Shown here: positions 1 to 6,129 of the stretch, in pieces
Numbering within the stretch: position 1 is the first letter of the stretch
How the letters are laid out: every line of letters begins with the position of its first letter
NCBI GenBank assembly: GCA_905235495.1
Contig: CAJOMK010000031.1
Coordinates: forward strand, 1-9,960
From: an uncultured Methanobrevibacter sp.
GTDB taxonomy: Archaea; Methanobacteriota; Methanobacteria; Methanobacteriales; Methanobacteriaceae
Reading direction: 5' to 3'
Length of the DNA: 9,960 nt
Program-made: the position numbers and the translations under genes
The notes under the pieces: model-generated
Databases searched by the model: none
Seen by the model: only the letters and a program-made list of their open reading frames with translations
What the model was told of the DNA's origin: nothing

Positions 1-986
1 TTTTTAAAAAAGAGATAATATTCTCCATATCTATTATTTTAGCTATTGTTTCTTGCTTTTTTGTTAATCCAAGTTTGGATTATTTAAATTATATAAATTG
101 GGAAACAATTATTCTTCTTTTTGTCATTATGCTAATTGTGGAGATTTTAAAAAATCTGTCAGTTTTTGAGATTTTGGTTTGTAGATTATTGGCTAAAGTG
201 TCCAATACTCGTGGGCTTGTTTTATTTTTGGTATTTACTTGTTTCTTTAGCTCAATATTCATTACAAATGATGTTTCATTGATTATTTTTGTACCATTTA
301 CCTTATTGGCTTTAAGAAAGGTTGCTAGGCTTGATTTAGTAATATTCGCAGTTAGTTTAGAAACCATTGCAGCTAATGTAGGATGTATGGTTCTTCCTAT
401 TGGGGCTCCACATAATATTGTAATGTATACAGTGTCCCATATTCCTTTCCTATCATTTTTCATGATTCTATTTCCTTATATTATTGTATCTGTTGCATTT
501 TTAGTGGTATTGTCATTATTTATTCCTAAAGAGGATATAGATCTGCCAACTATGTCAGAGATTGAAATTGATAGGAATCATTTTTTTAAAAGAGTATTTC
601 TTGGGGTGGATTATTTCCTGCTTTTAACATTCATTGCACTGTTTATCCTAATCGGCAATTTAGAGGATATTCTATTTTTCAATGAATTGTTTAAGACTTG
701 GATTGTTGGAAATGAGGTTCTTTGGGGAGTTATTGCATCTCAATTCATTTCAAATGTTCCTTCTGCAATATTGCTCAGTGGTTTCAGTACAAATTATGAG
801 GCAATCATCATTGGAATTAATATCGGTGGTTTAGGAACTCTTATAGCTTCTATGGCCAATCTGATTTCATATAAGATCCTTATTCGGGAGCATGATGAGT
901 TTAAAATGAGATATTTAATTGTATTTACAGTTTTAAACGTTATTCTGCTTGCTATTTTATTAGGAACATACGTTTTGATAAATTAA
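1..986 (+). CDS. SLC13/ArsB-superfamily permease (5' end outside window)
   Basis: This is an integral membrane permease of the SLC13/ArsB/CitMHS superfamily, which moves anions such as dicarboxylates, citrate, sulfate or arsenite, or exchanges Na+/H+; the substrate cannot be read from the sequence. The frame is open from base 3 to the TAA at 984-986 (about 327 residues) with no stop back to the window edge, so the N-terminus is missing; the TTG at 75 is only an internal in-frame codon. Family landmarks are visible: FITNDVSLIIF after two hydrophobic segments, PIGAPHN in the first half, and in the second half SQFISNVPSA followed by GGLGTLIASMANLISYK. The last two mirror the first two, as expected for the inverted-repeat fold. 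About nine hydrophobic segments are seen. No partner gene follows on the same strand. The superfamily call is firm; the subfamily is not. Confidence 0.85.
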   Translation, partial: FKKEIIFSISIILAIVSCFFVNPSLDYLNYINWETIILLFVIMLIVEILKNLSVFEILVCRLLAKVSNTRGLVLFLVFTCFFSSIFITNDVSLIIFVPFTLLALRKVARLDLVIFAVSLETIAANVGCMVLPIGAPHNIVMYTVSHIPFLSFFMILFPYIIVSVAFLVVLSLFIPKEDIDLPTMSEIEIDRNHFFKRVFLGVDYFLLLTFIALFILIGNLEDILFFNELFKTWIVGNEVLWGVIASQFISNVPSAILLSGFSTNYEAIIIGINIGGLGTLIASMANLISYKILIREHDEFKMRYLIVFTVLNVILLAILLGTYVLIN

Positions 987-1021
987 AAAAAGTTGTTTTT
1001 AAAATGAATATGAAAAATTGA

Positions 1022-1100
1022 ATAGTAAAATAGTGAAATAGTAAAATACTAAAATAGTAAAAACAGTAAATAAACAGATATTAAAACAGTAAAATAGCAG
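1022..1100. repeat. Degenerate octamer tandem repeat (ATAGTAAA unit)
   Basis: Five consecutive 8-base units run from 1022 to 1061: ATAGTAAA, ATAGTGAA, ATAGTAAA, ATACTAAA, ATAGTAAA. Looser copies (AACAGTAAA, AAACAGTAAA, ATAGCAG) continue to about 1100. The array lies 35 bases after the permease stop. No function can be assigned; it could arise by slippage or be a protein-binding array. Confidence 0.7.
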
Positions 1101-1132
1101 ATTAGATGCAATGAAAATTTATAAAAAAAGGG

Positions 1133-1175
1133 GAAGAATTTTAAGTGCGTGTTTAGGATTCACTTAAAACTCTTT
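1133..1175. repeat. Inverted repeat / hairpin
   Basis: TTTTAAGTG (1139-1147) pairs perfectly with CACTTAAAA (1161-1169) around a 13-base loop. After one A:C mismatch the stem continues with AAGA/TCTT and a G:T pair, about 14 pairs in all. It is not followed by a T-run on the + strand, so it does not look like a standard terminator. Confidence 0.6.
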
Positions 1176-1186
1176 AAATTTTATAA

Positions 1187-1261
1187 ATATCAAAACATTC
1201 TAGTATTTCGATATTAATGGGGACTGTTTCGAATTGATTTGTTACTAGAATCTTTTGATAT
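1187..1261. repeat. Long imperfect inverted repeat (20-base arms)
   Basis: The arm at 1187-1206 (ATATCAAAACATTCTAG plus three bases) matches the reverse complement of the arm at 1242-1261 in 18 of 20 positions. The 35-base loop contains two TTTCGA motifs (about 1206 and 1227). The outer nine bases recur once more as TTTTGATAT at 1320-1328. As RNA this would be a long, stable stem-loop; as DNA it could be the remnant of a small inverted-repeat element. I see no flanking target duplication. Confidence 0.65.
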
Positions 1262-1265
1262 GGCT

Positions 1266-1296
1266 GTCACGTCAATGAGGGGGTTATTTACGTGAC
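1266..1296. repeat. Inverted repeat GTCACGT/ACGTGAC
   Basis: GTCACGT (1266-1272) and ACGTGAC (1290-1296) form a perfect 7-base stem around a 17-base loop containing GAGGGGG. It starts five bases after the previous inverted repeat, so the two would form adjacent stems in one transcript. An A7 run follows, not a T-run, so it is not a + strand terminator. Confidence 0.55.
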
Positions 1297-1444
1297 AAAA
1301 AAATTCCTGTGTTGTTACGTTTTGATATAAAACATAAATACAACAATTAATTTTTTGATAAAACAATTAAAACAATCGTAAATTCTTTTATCCTAAAATT
1401 TTTTTATGGGTATATTTTGGGGAATCTTTTTACTTTTAATTAAG

Positions 1445-1462
1445 TGTGATTTATATATCACA
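1445..1462. repeat. Short palindrome TGTGAT/ATCACA
   Basis: Six-base perfect arms flank TTATAT. The centre also reads as a TATA-like box, so this could be an operator or promoter element, but no gene with a good start follows it. Confidence 0.35.
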
Positions 1463-1501
1463 ATATTGTATATCAAAAAATCATTATATAAAGATTTTCG
1501 A

Positions 1502-1521
1502 ATGCGAGCACTTGCTTGCAT
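1502..1521. repeat. Short hairpin, GC-rich for its surroundings
   Basis: ATGCGAGCA (1502-1510) pairs with TGCTTGCAT (1513-1521) with one G:T pair and a very tight loop. It stands out in a region that is otherwise almost all A and T. No T-run follows on either side. Confidence 0.45.
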
Positions 1522-1676
1522 CTTAAATATTGAAAAATTAGATTATAATTAATTGTGCAAAAATTTAAAAATAGTCTGAGTTTATTTTTTAGATATAAAG
1601 ATTTAAAAAAAGTTTAAAAATAATCTAAATGGATAAAAATTTAAAAATTCGTTGGTCAAATTTAAAAAATAAAATT

Positions 1677-1702
1677 GGAAAAAATCTTTAAATTAAGATT
1701 TT
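1677..1702 (-). terminator. Terminator of the TetR-family gene
   Basis: Read on the minus strand, AAAATCTT and AAGATTTT form an 8-base stem around a 6-base loop, and the 3' arm runs into T6. The structure overlaps the TAA stop of the regulator, a compact layout also seen after the metallophosphoesterase. Confidence 0.6.
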
Positions 1703-2289
1703 ATTCCATTATATATAATGTCTAAAATATCTTCACCAGTGAATTCTTGTTTGAAATTCGGATTATCATGATGTATTTGATATATTAGGATAGATTGGAA
1801 AAGGATACTATAACATAATAATGAAATAGCTTTAACATTGATATCTCTGATTTCTCCTTTTTCTTTTTGCAATTCAAAGAATCCTTCTAATTTTCTGAAA
1901 ACAGGTTCTACAATTTCTGAAATCAAAAGTTTGTTTTCAGGATTCTCTCTAACTTCGCCCAAAGCTACTCTAACAATCTTAGCATCTTCTTCTTCCAATT
2001 CTAACATTCCAAGAACAAGAAATGTTTTATTGAGGTATTCTTCAATATTTTCTTCTTCTGTGTAATCGAAGTTTTCTTCCAACTTATCTGTAAATTTCTT
2101 TAAATAGAACTCTTTAGTAACATTAATTAAATTCTTCTTGTTTTCGAACTTTCTAAAAAGGGTTACTTCATTAACCCCTGCTTCAGCAGCTATTTTTTTA
2201 GTAGTTGTTTTTGCAAGCCCATCTCTTTGAAGAATATCAAATGCTGCCTTCATGATTTTTTCTTCGGTATTTTCTTTTTCGCCACACAT
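1693..2289 (-). CDS. TetR/AcrR-family transcriptional regulator
   Basis: This 198-residue protein is a ligand-responsive DNA-binding repressor of the TetR class, active as a dimer in the cytoplasm. The N-terminal domain (about residues 8-55) is typical: EEKIMKAAFDILQRDG as helix 1, then TTTKKIAAEAGVNEVTLFRKFENK as the helix-turn-helix and the start of helix 4. The remainder (60-198) is a variable helical ligand domain, acidic around residues 70-105 and hydrophobic around 155-172. The length is normal for the family. ATG at 2289 is the only start giving a full first helix. No clear ribosome binding site precedes it, and an AT-rich TATA-like stretch about 35-45 bases upstream suggests a short leader. 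It is divergent from the metallophosphoesterase gene, so that gene and itself are the first candidates for its targets. The ligand is unknown. Confidence 0.9.
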   Translation of the reverse strand: MCGEKENTEEKIMKAAFDILQRDGLAKTTTKKIAAEAGVNEVTLFRKFENKKNLINVTKEFYLKKFTDKLEENFDYTEEENIEEYLNKTFLVLGMLELEEEDAKIVRVALGEVRENPENKLLISEIVEPVFRKLEGFFELQKEKGEIRDINVKAISLLCYSILFQSILIYQIHHDNPNFKQEFTGEDILDIIYNGIKS

Positions 2290-2457
2290 AATATTAGATT
2301 TATTTTTCTATTATTTAATATTTTATAATTTTTTTAGGAAAATTTGGGAAATTCCTTATTTTTGAAAAATTTTAATGTATTTTTTTGAAGTATCATAGCC
2401 AAATCATTGGATAGATTTGAAAAAATTTAAATCAAATGGTTCAATATACATTTAATT
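2290..2457. promoter_or_regulatory. Divergent promoter region with candidate operators
   Basis: This 168-base region separates the regulator from the metallophosphoesterase. On the + side a TTTAAAT box (about 2426-2432) lies about 30 bases before ATG 2458, implying a very short or absent leader. Imperfect palindromes that a TetR dimer could bind include CCAAATCATTGG (2399-2410), ATTTGA/TCAAAT (2415-2420 and 2432-2437, spanning the TATA-like box) and AATTTGGGAAATT (2341-2353). Which, if any, is the operator is not known. Confidence 0.4.
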
Positions 2458-3600
2458 ATGAATCCAATACATTTTTTCACATTAGGCTATTTAGAAGAAT
2501 ACTTAATTATAGGAATATTAATCGGAGTTGTAATTGGCTTTTACGCATTTTTTAGAATAAGATATGCTCTAAATGATTCTGTTTTATCAAAAAATAAGAA
2601 AATGATTATCTGTGTCATTATTGCAGTGTTGGCATTTTTATTCTGTTTGAACATATGGTCAAATGCAGCTATATTGACATTGTACCTTTTCATTTCATCC
2701 CTAATTGCAGATGTAATCTATCTTCTGTGGAAATATCTGTTGAAAGGCAAACATTTGAATTTCATTCCAAAAATTCATAAGAAGGGAATATTTGCAATAA
2801 TCATTTTTGCCATCATAATGGCAGGAAGCGTTTATGGAATGAACAACATTGAATTGACTGAATATAATTTAAGCACTGACAAGGTAGGTAATCAATCATA
2901 TTCAATCTTATTTGTAAGTGATGTTCATTATGGTACTGTCCAAAATCCAAAATTGGTTGAAGAAAGCATTAAAAAAATGAATGATTTAAATCTGGACATT
3001 GTTGTTTTAGGTGGGGATATTGTTGATGAGCGTACATCTAAAGAAAGCATGAAAGAAGTCTTTAAGGAATTTGGAACAATAAATTCAACTTATGGAACAT
3101 ATTATGTTTATGGAAACCATGATAGGCAACCCTATGAAACCGATTATGAGAATGGAAACAGGACTTTCACTGATGAGGAATTGTCACAATCCATTGAAAG
3201 CAGCGGAATAACAATATTGGAAGATGATAAGATAATACTCAACAATGATATTGTCCTGGTAGGTAGAGCTGATGCTGGATGGGATGATGATGTTCAAAGG
3301 GCAAATCTCAGTGAAATGATTGATGAAAGTGATCTATCCAAATATATTGTTGTCATAGACCATCAACCTATAGAACAGGATGAAAATTCCGCAGCAGGAG
3401 CTGATCTGGAAATTTCAGGCCATACTCATGGAGGACAGGTATTCCCATATGGCTTTTTATATGATTTAATGGGAATTAAGAAGTATGGTGAGTATGACTT
3501 TGGAAACATGAAACAGATAGTGTCTTCAGGATTGACTGGTTGGGGATGGCCATTCAGAAATGAGGCAAAATGTGAGTATGTATTGATTCATGTTAATTAG
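2458..3600 (+). CDS. Membrane-anchored metallophosphoesterase (YkuE/YaeI-like)
   Basis: This 380-residue protein has about four N-terminal membrane segments (roughly 13-32, 48-66, 70-92, 110-127) followed by a calcineurin-type metallophosphoesterase domain from about residue 147. All metal-site motifs are present: SDVHYG (D155, H157), GGDIVD (D187), YGNHDR (N220, H221, D222), DHQP (H302) and GHTHGGQ (H322, H324). Related bacterial proteins act on lipid-linked or envelope phosphate esters; the substrate here is unknown. The four-helix anchor is longer than the single helix or signal found in many bacterial relatives. The ATG at 2458 has no obvious ribosome binding site, fitting a leaderless transcript. 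It is divergent from the TetR-type gene and convergent with the AIM24 pseudogene. Confidence 0.9.
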   Translation: MNPIHFFTLGYLEEYLIIGILIGVVIGFYAFFRIRYALNDSVLSKNKKMIICVIIAVLAFLFCLNIWSNAAILTLYLFISSLIADVIYLLWKYLLKGKHLNFIPKIHKKGIFAIIIFAIIMAGSVYGMNNIELTEYNLSTDKVGNQSYSILFVSDVHYGTVQNPKLVEESIKKMNDLNLDIVVLGGDIVDERTSKESMKEVFKEFGTINSTYGTYYVYGNHDRQPYETDYENGNRTFTDEELSQSIESSGITILEDDKIILNNDIVLVGRADAGWDDDVQRANLSEMIDESDLSKYIVVIDHQPIEQDENSAAGADLEISGHTHGGQVFPYGFLYDLMGIKKYGEYDFGNMKQIVSSGLTGWGWPFRNEAKCEYVLIHVN

Positions 3601-3714
3601 CTTTAAATGCTTGCTTTAAATTGGGCAGAATTTAAATATTTAAAAATAGTTGAAATGCCCTTAATAATCAAAATCAGTAAAAAGTCTGTTTAAAATGTTT
3701 TAAAGAAAAATAAG

Positions 3715-3748
3715 AAAAAGTTTATTATTTATTTAATAAACTTTTTTT
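3715..3748. terminator. Bidirectional terminator hairpin
   Basis: AAAAAGTTTATTA (3715-3727) pairs perfectly with TAATAAACTTTTT (3734-3746) around a 6-base loop, followed by further T. The A/T flanks give a T-run on both strands, so it can end the metallophosphoesterase transcript and the opposing AIM24 transcript. It overlaps the stop codon of the latter by a few bases. Confidence 0.8.
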
Positions 3749-4442
3749 AGAAATCAAATCCGTTGCTACTGCTTGTTGGCAAATATGGGATTAATGATTC
3801 AGCCAATTTTGTAATTGGCATGGTTTGGATCCATATTTTTCCAAGCCCAGAAACTTTAGCAAAGAATAATCCTTCACCGAACAATATGTTTTTAGCTCCT
3901 TTCACTCTTTCAATTTCAAATTCAACGCTTTCTTCCATTGCAGCGAGATGTCCTGGATCTAAAAGCAAGGTTTGGCCAGGTTGCAGTTCATGCTCAATAA
4001 CTTCACCATCGATTTCTAGAAATGCCATTCCTTCTCCTGAGAATTTTTGAAGAATGAATCATTCTCCACCGAATATTTCAGTTCCGAGTTTGTTTTTAAA
4101 GAATATATCAAGTTCAGCGCTGTTTTCAGCAGCTAAGAATGCACTTTTTGGACCGATGAGTGTATTGCTTCCATCTAATTTGATCGGTAAGATTTTTCCA
4201 GGTGTACGTGCTGAAAATCCTATTTGCTGATTGTTTGATTCAGCAGTAAAGAAGTTTAAGAATAAGCTGTCCCCAGATAATGCTCTTCCAAGACCTTTTA
4301 AAAGGCCTCCACCAGTATTGGTTTCCATTTTCATGCCAAAAGTCATAAATGACATTGCACCAGTTTCATTTTTCATGGTTTCCCCTTCTTGCAATGTGCA
4401 GATTACAATAGGGAATGAACCGCCACGTATTTCCTATTCCAT
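3747..4442 (-). pseudogene. AIM24-family (TIGR00266-type) protein gene with two in-frame stop codons
   Basis: Read from ATG at 4442 to TAA at 3747, one frame gives 231 codons, about the full length of AIM24/TIGR00266 proteins, a beta-rich family of unclear function. Landmarks in order are EIRGGSFPIVIC, EGETMKNETGAMSF, MKMETNTGGGLLKGLGRA, FSARTPGKILP, KSAFLA, FFKNKLG, FILQKFSGEGMAFLEIDGE, GHLAAMEESVEFEIERVKG and WIQTMPITKLAESLIPYLP. The frame is broken only by TAG at codon 3 (4434-4436) and TGA at codon 128 (4059-4061). No frameshift or deletion is seen, and sequence on both sides of each stop matches the family. Codon 3 is probably Tyr in relatives; codon 128, in GGE-stop-FILQ, is probably Gly. 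A strong AGGTGAT site precedes the ATG. Restarts at TTG 4394 or ATG 4376 and at ATG 4028 could give two fragments. Recent inactivation is most likely; sequencing error or readthrough are alternatives. Confidence 0.8.
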
Positions 4443-4445
4443 ATA

Positions 4446-4452
4446 ATCACCT
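4446..4452 (-). promoter_or_regulatory. Ribosome binding site of the AIM24 pseudogene
   Basis: AGGTGAT on the minus strand, three bases before ATG 4442, is complementary to the archaeal 16S rRNA 3' end. It fixes ATG 4442 as the original start and thus places the TAG at codon 3 inside the gene rather than upstream of it. The cyclophilin gene has the similar GTGATTATA-ATG. Confidence 0.75.
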
Positions 4453-4617
4453 ATTCTAATTGTTTTATTTTATCTTATTTTATCTTATCTATAAGGTTCT
4501 AAATAAATTAAAAATCAGTTTTTCATGTTTTAAAATATTTAAACAAAAGTATTTAAATAATAAATAACATAAATATGGATAAATAAGTTAAGCACATATG
4601 ACATTACATTTTTTCAA

Positions 4618-4629
4618 TTTTTTTTTTTT
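4618..4629 (+). promoter_or_regulatory. T12 tract in the leader of the NSS transporter
   Basis: Twelve T residues end 15 bases before ATG 4645 and are followed by AAGGATGA, which may be the ribosome binding site. Long T-runs alone can terminate archaeal transcription, so this could attenuate the gene; it is also a length-unstable homopolymer. Confidence 0.5.
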
Positions 4630-4644
4630 AAGGATGAAACTATT

Positions 4645-6129
4645 ATGACTAATGAAAATCAGTGGGATGGAACCTTATCATTCATTTTAGCAATGATTGG
4701 TTCTGCAGTTGGATTTGGAAATATCTGGAGATACCCTTATGTGCTTTATTCCAGCGGAGGAGGAGCATTCTTTGTACCTTACATCATAGCTATTTTATTG
4801 ATGGGAATCCCTATTCTTTTCTTGGAATATGGTATCGGATTCAAGTTCAAGGCATCATTTGCCAAAACAGTCACTCGTATTGATTCTAGATGGCAATTTT
4901 TAGGATGGTTCATTCCCCTTTGTCTGATTACAGTAATGACTTATTATTCAAGTCTACTGAGCTTTGATGGAATTTACATATTTTTAAGCATGTTTAAATC
5001 CTGGGGACCAGATCCAAATTTATTCTATTCAAGTACCCTTACACATTCAACCACCAGTGTAAGTGGAGTCTTGGATTTCATTCCTTTAGTTGCTATTGCC
5101 CTTTTCATTGTTTGGACACTTGTTTGGTTCATTTCTCACAGAGACTTGGAAAAAGGTTTAGGCAGAGCATCAAAAGTCTTGGTTCCATTATTATTTGTCA
5201 TCATGAGTTTAATCGTTGCCTTTTCACTCACTCTTCCAGGTGCTTCAATTGGTCTTGCTGAATTGTACACTCCTGATTGGTCACTTTTAACAGATTTTAA
5301 TATTTGGATGTTGGCTTTCAGTCAAATCATTTTCTCTTTAAGCATTGGTTTTAGTGGAACAATAACCTTTGCAGGCTATCTAAAGGAGGATACTGATATA
5401 GTTACTAATACCCTTATAATAGCTTTATCAAATTCATTATTTGAAAATATTTCAGCTATTGCGGTATTTTCAATTTTAGGTTATATGTCCTTGCAAACTG
5501 CAACACCTGTTTCCGATATTGTAAGCCAAGGTACTGGACTGATATTTGTAGTTTACCCGGCTGTATTTAATATTTTAGGTCAATGGGCATATGTCATTGG
5601 TCCATTGTTCTTCCTGACAATTTTCATTGCAGGACTTACCAGCATTTTGACAATGATTGAACCATTATCCTTTTCAATACAAAATAAATTTAACATATCC
5701 AGAAAAAAGACAGTGACAACACTATGTATTATCGGAGGGGTAATGTCAATGATTTATGCAACTGCCTTCGGAGGTACATTGCTTGAATATGTTGATACCT
5801 ATATCAATCAGATTGCAGTACTGTTTTGCATAATCCTTGAATGCATACTCTTTGCTTGGATATACAAGGCTGAAAACTTGGTTGATTATTTGAATTCACA
5901 ATCAAGGACAATTAAGTTGGGTAAAGGATGGCTCTTTATTGTAAAGTATCTTCTTCCTATATGTATTGCATTTGTTTGGTTTGGTGGAATGGTTGAAATT
6001 TTGCAGGTCTCTTCCCTTGAAAGATTGCTTATTACACTTATCTGTGCAATAGTTGTATTTGCAGTATGCTTATTCTTAACCCTTAAGAAACCTACCAATC
6101 CTAAGTGGGAGGAAATCGATGGTAATTAA
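4645..6129 (+). CDS. Neurotransmitter:sodium symporter (NSS/SNF) family transporter
   Basis: This 494-residue polytopic protein belongs to the LeuT-type NSS family, which couples Na+ entry to uptake of an amino acid or related amine across the cytoplasmic membrane. The diagnostic first segment is present: AMIGSAVGFGNIWRYPY (residues 16-32) supplies the unwound helix 1 with Na+ and substrate contacts, followed by GGGAFFVPY (38-46). Helix 3 has the paired tyrosines of TYYSS (100-101). Helix 6 reads AFSQIIFSLSIGFSG (224-238), and helix 8 has FIAGLTSILTMIEP (327-340). About 11-12 membrane helices are visible and the length is normal. ATG 4645 is preceded by AAGGATGA about 7 bases upstream. The substrate cannot be assigned from sequence alone. 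The end overlaps the next gene by 11 bases, so the two are probably co-transcribed. Confidence 0.92.
   Translation: MTNENQWDGTLSFILAMIGSAVGFGNIWRYPYVLYSSGGGAFFVPYIIAILLMGIPILFLEYGIGFKFKASFAKTVTRIDSRWQFLGWFIPLCLITVMTYYSSLLSFDGIYIFLSMFKSWGPDPNLFYSSTLTHSTTSVSGVLDFIPLVAIALFIVWTLVWFISHRDLEKGLGRASKVLVPLLFVIMSLIVAFSLTLPGASIGLAELYTPDWSLLTDFNIWMLAFSQIIFSLSIGFSGTITFAGYLKEDTDIVTNTLIIALSNSLFENISAIAVFSILGYMSLQTATPVSDIVSQGTGLIFVVYPAVFNILGQWAYVIGPLFFLTIFIAGLTSILTMIEPLSFSIQNKFNISRKKTVTTLCIIGGVMSMIYATAFGGTLLEYVDTYINQIAVLFCIILECILFAWIYKAENLVDYLNSQSRTIKLGKGWLFIVKYLLPICIAFVWFGGMVEILQVSSLERLLITLICAIVVFAVCLFLTLKKPTNPKWEEIDGN
6107..6112 (+). promoter_or_regulatory. Ribosome binding site of the YdeI-like gene
   Basis: GGGAGG lies six bases before ATG 6119, inside the last codons of the transporter gene. 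Its strength and spacing support the overlapping start. Confidence 0.75.

Larger units (their letters stand above)
987..1692. other. Long intergenic region with repeats and inverted repeats, no convincing gene
   Basis: This roughly 700-base AT-rich stretch lies between the permease and the convergent tetR-type gene. It starts with a weak A-run/GTTG/T5 hairpin at about 985-1000 that could terminate the permease transcript. It then holds an octamer repeat (1022-1100), a cluster of inverted repeats (1133-1296), a short TGTGAT/ATCACA palindrome (1445-1462) and a hairpin that is GC-rich for its surroundings (1502-1521). The longest ATG frame (1406-1552, 48 codons) has no ribosome binding site. From 1330 to 1440 and from 1553 to 1676 I see only AT-rich sequence with short direct repeats, such as AACAATTAA twice at about 1343-1371. 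Confidence 0.6.
4443..4644. promoter_or_regulatory. Divergent promoter region between AIM24 pseudogene and NSS transporter
   Basis: These 202 bases carry promoters for both directions. TATA-like TTTAAATA boxes lie at about 4529-4541 (usable leftward) and 4550-4560 (usable rightward). Two exact copies of ATTTTATCTT (4467-4476, 4477-4486) sit in the leader of the pseudogene. Nearer the transporter there is a T12 tract (4618-4629). Confidence 0.45.

Noticed and set aside
89..463. A 124-codon minus-strand frame inside the permease gene
   Set aside because: It is the antisense shadow of a clearly conserved membrane protein and has no family features of its own.
1000..1340. CRISPR array
   Set aside because: The repeats are either 8-base tandem units or inverted pairs; there is no 24-37-base direct repeat with regular spacers.
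1406..1552. A 48-codon ATG frame (begins MGIFWGIFLLLIKC) in the gene-free region, + strand
   Set aside because: It has no ribosome binding site, no recognisable similarity, and runs through the palindromes at 1445-1462 and 1502-1521. A frame of this length can occur by chance here. Ribosome profiling would be needed to revive it.
3600..3660. Direct repeat GCTTTAAAT (3600-3608, 3613-3621) and GGGCA/TGCCC pairing (3623-3627, 3656-3660)
   Set aside because: The stem has only five pairs with a 28-base loop, and a much better terminator follows at 3715-3748, so no role is assigned.
4059..4061. Selenocysteine at the TGA of the AIM24 gene
   Set aside because: The AIM24 family has no conserved Cys/Sec at this point, the neighbouring residues suggest Gly, and a second stop (TAG) exists in the same gene. 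Decay explains both better.
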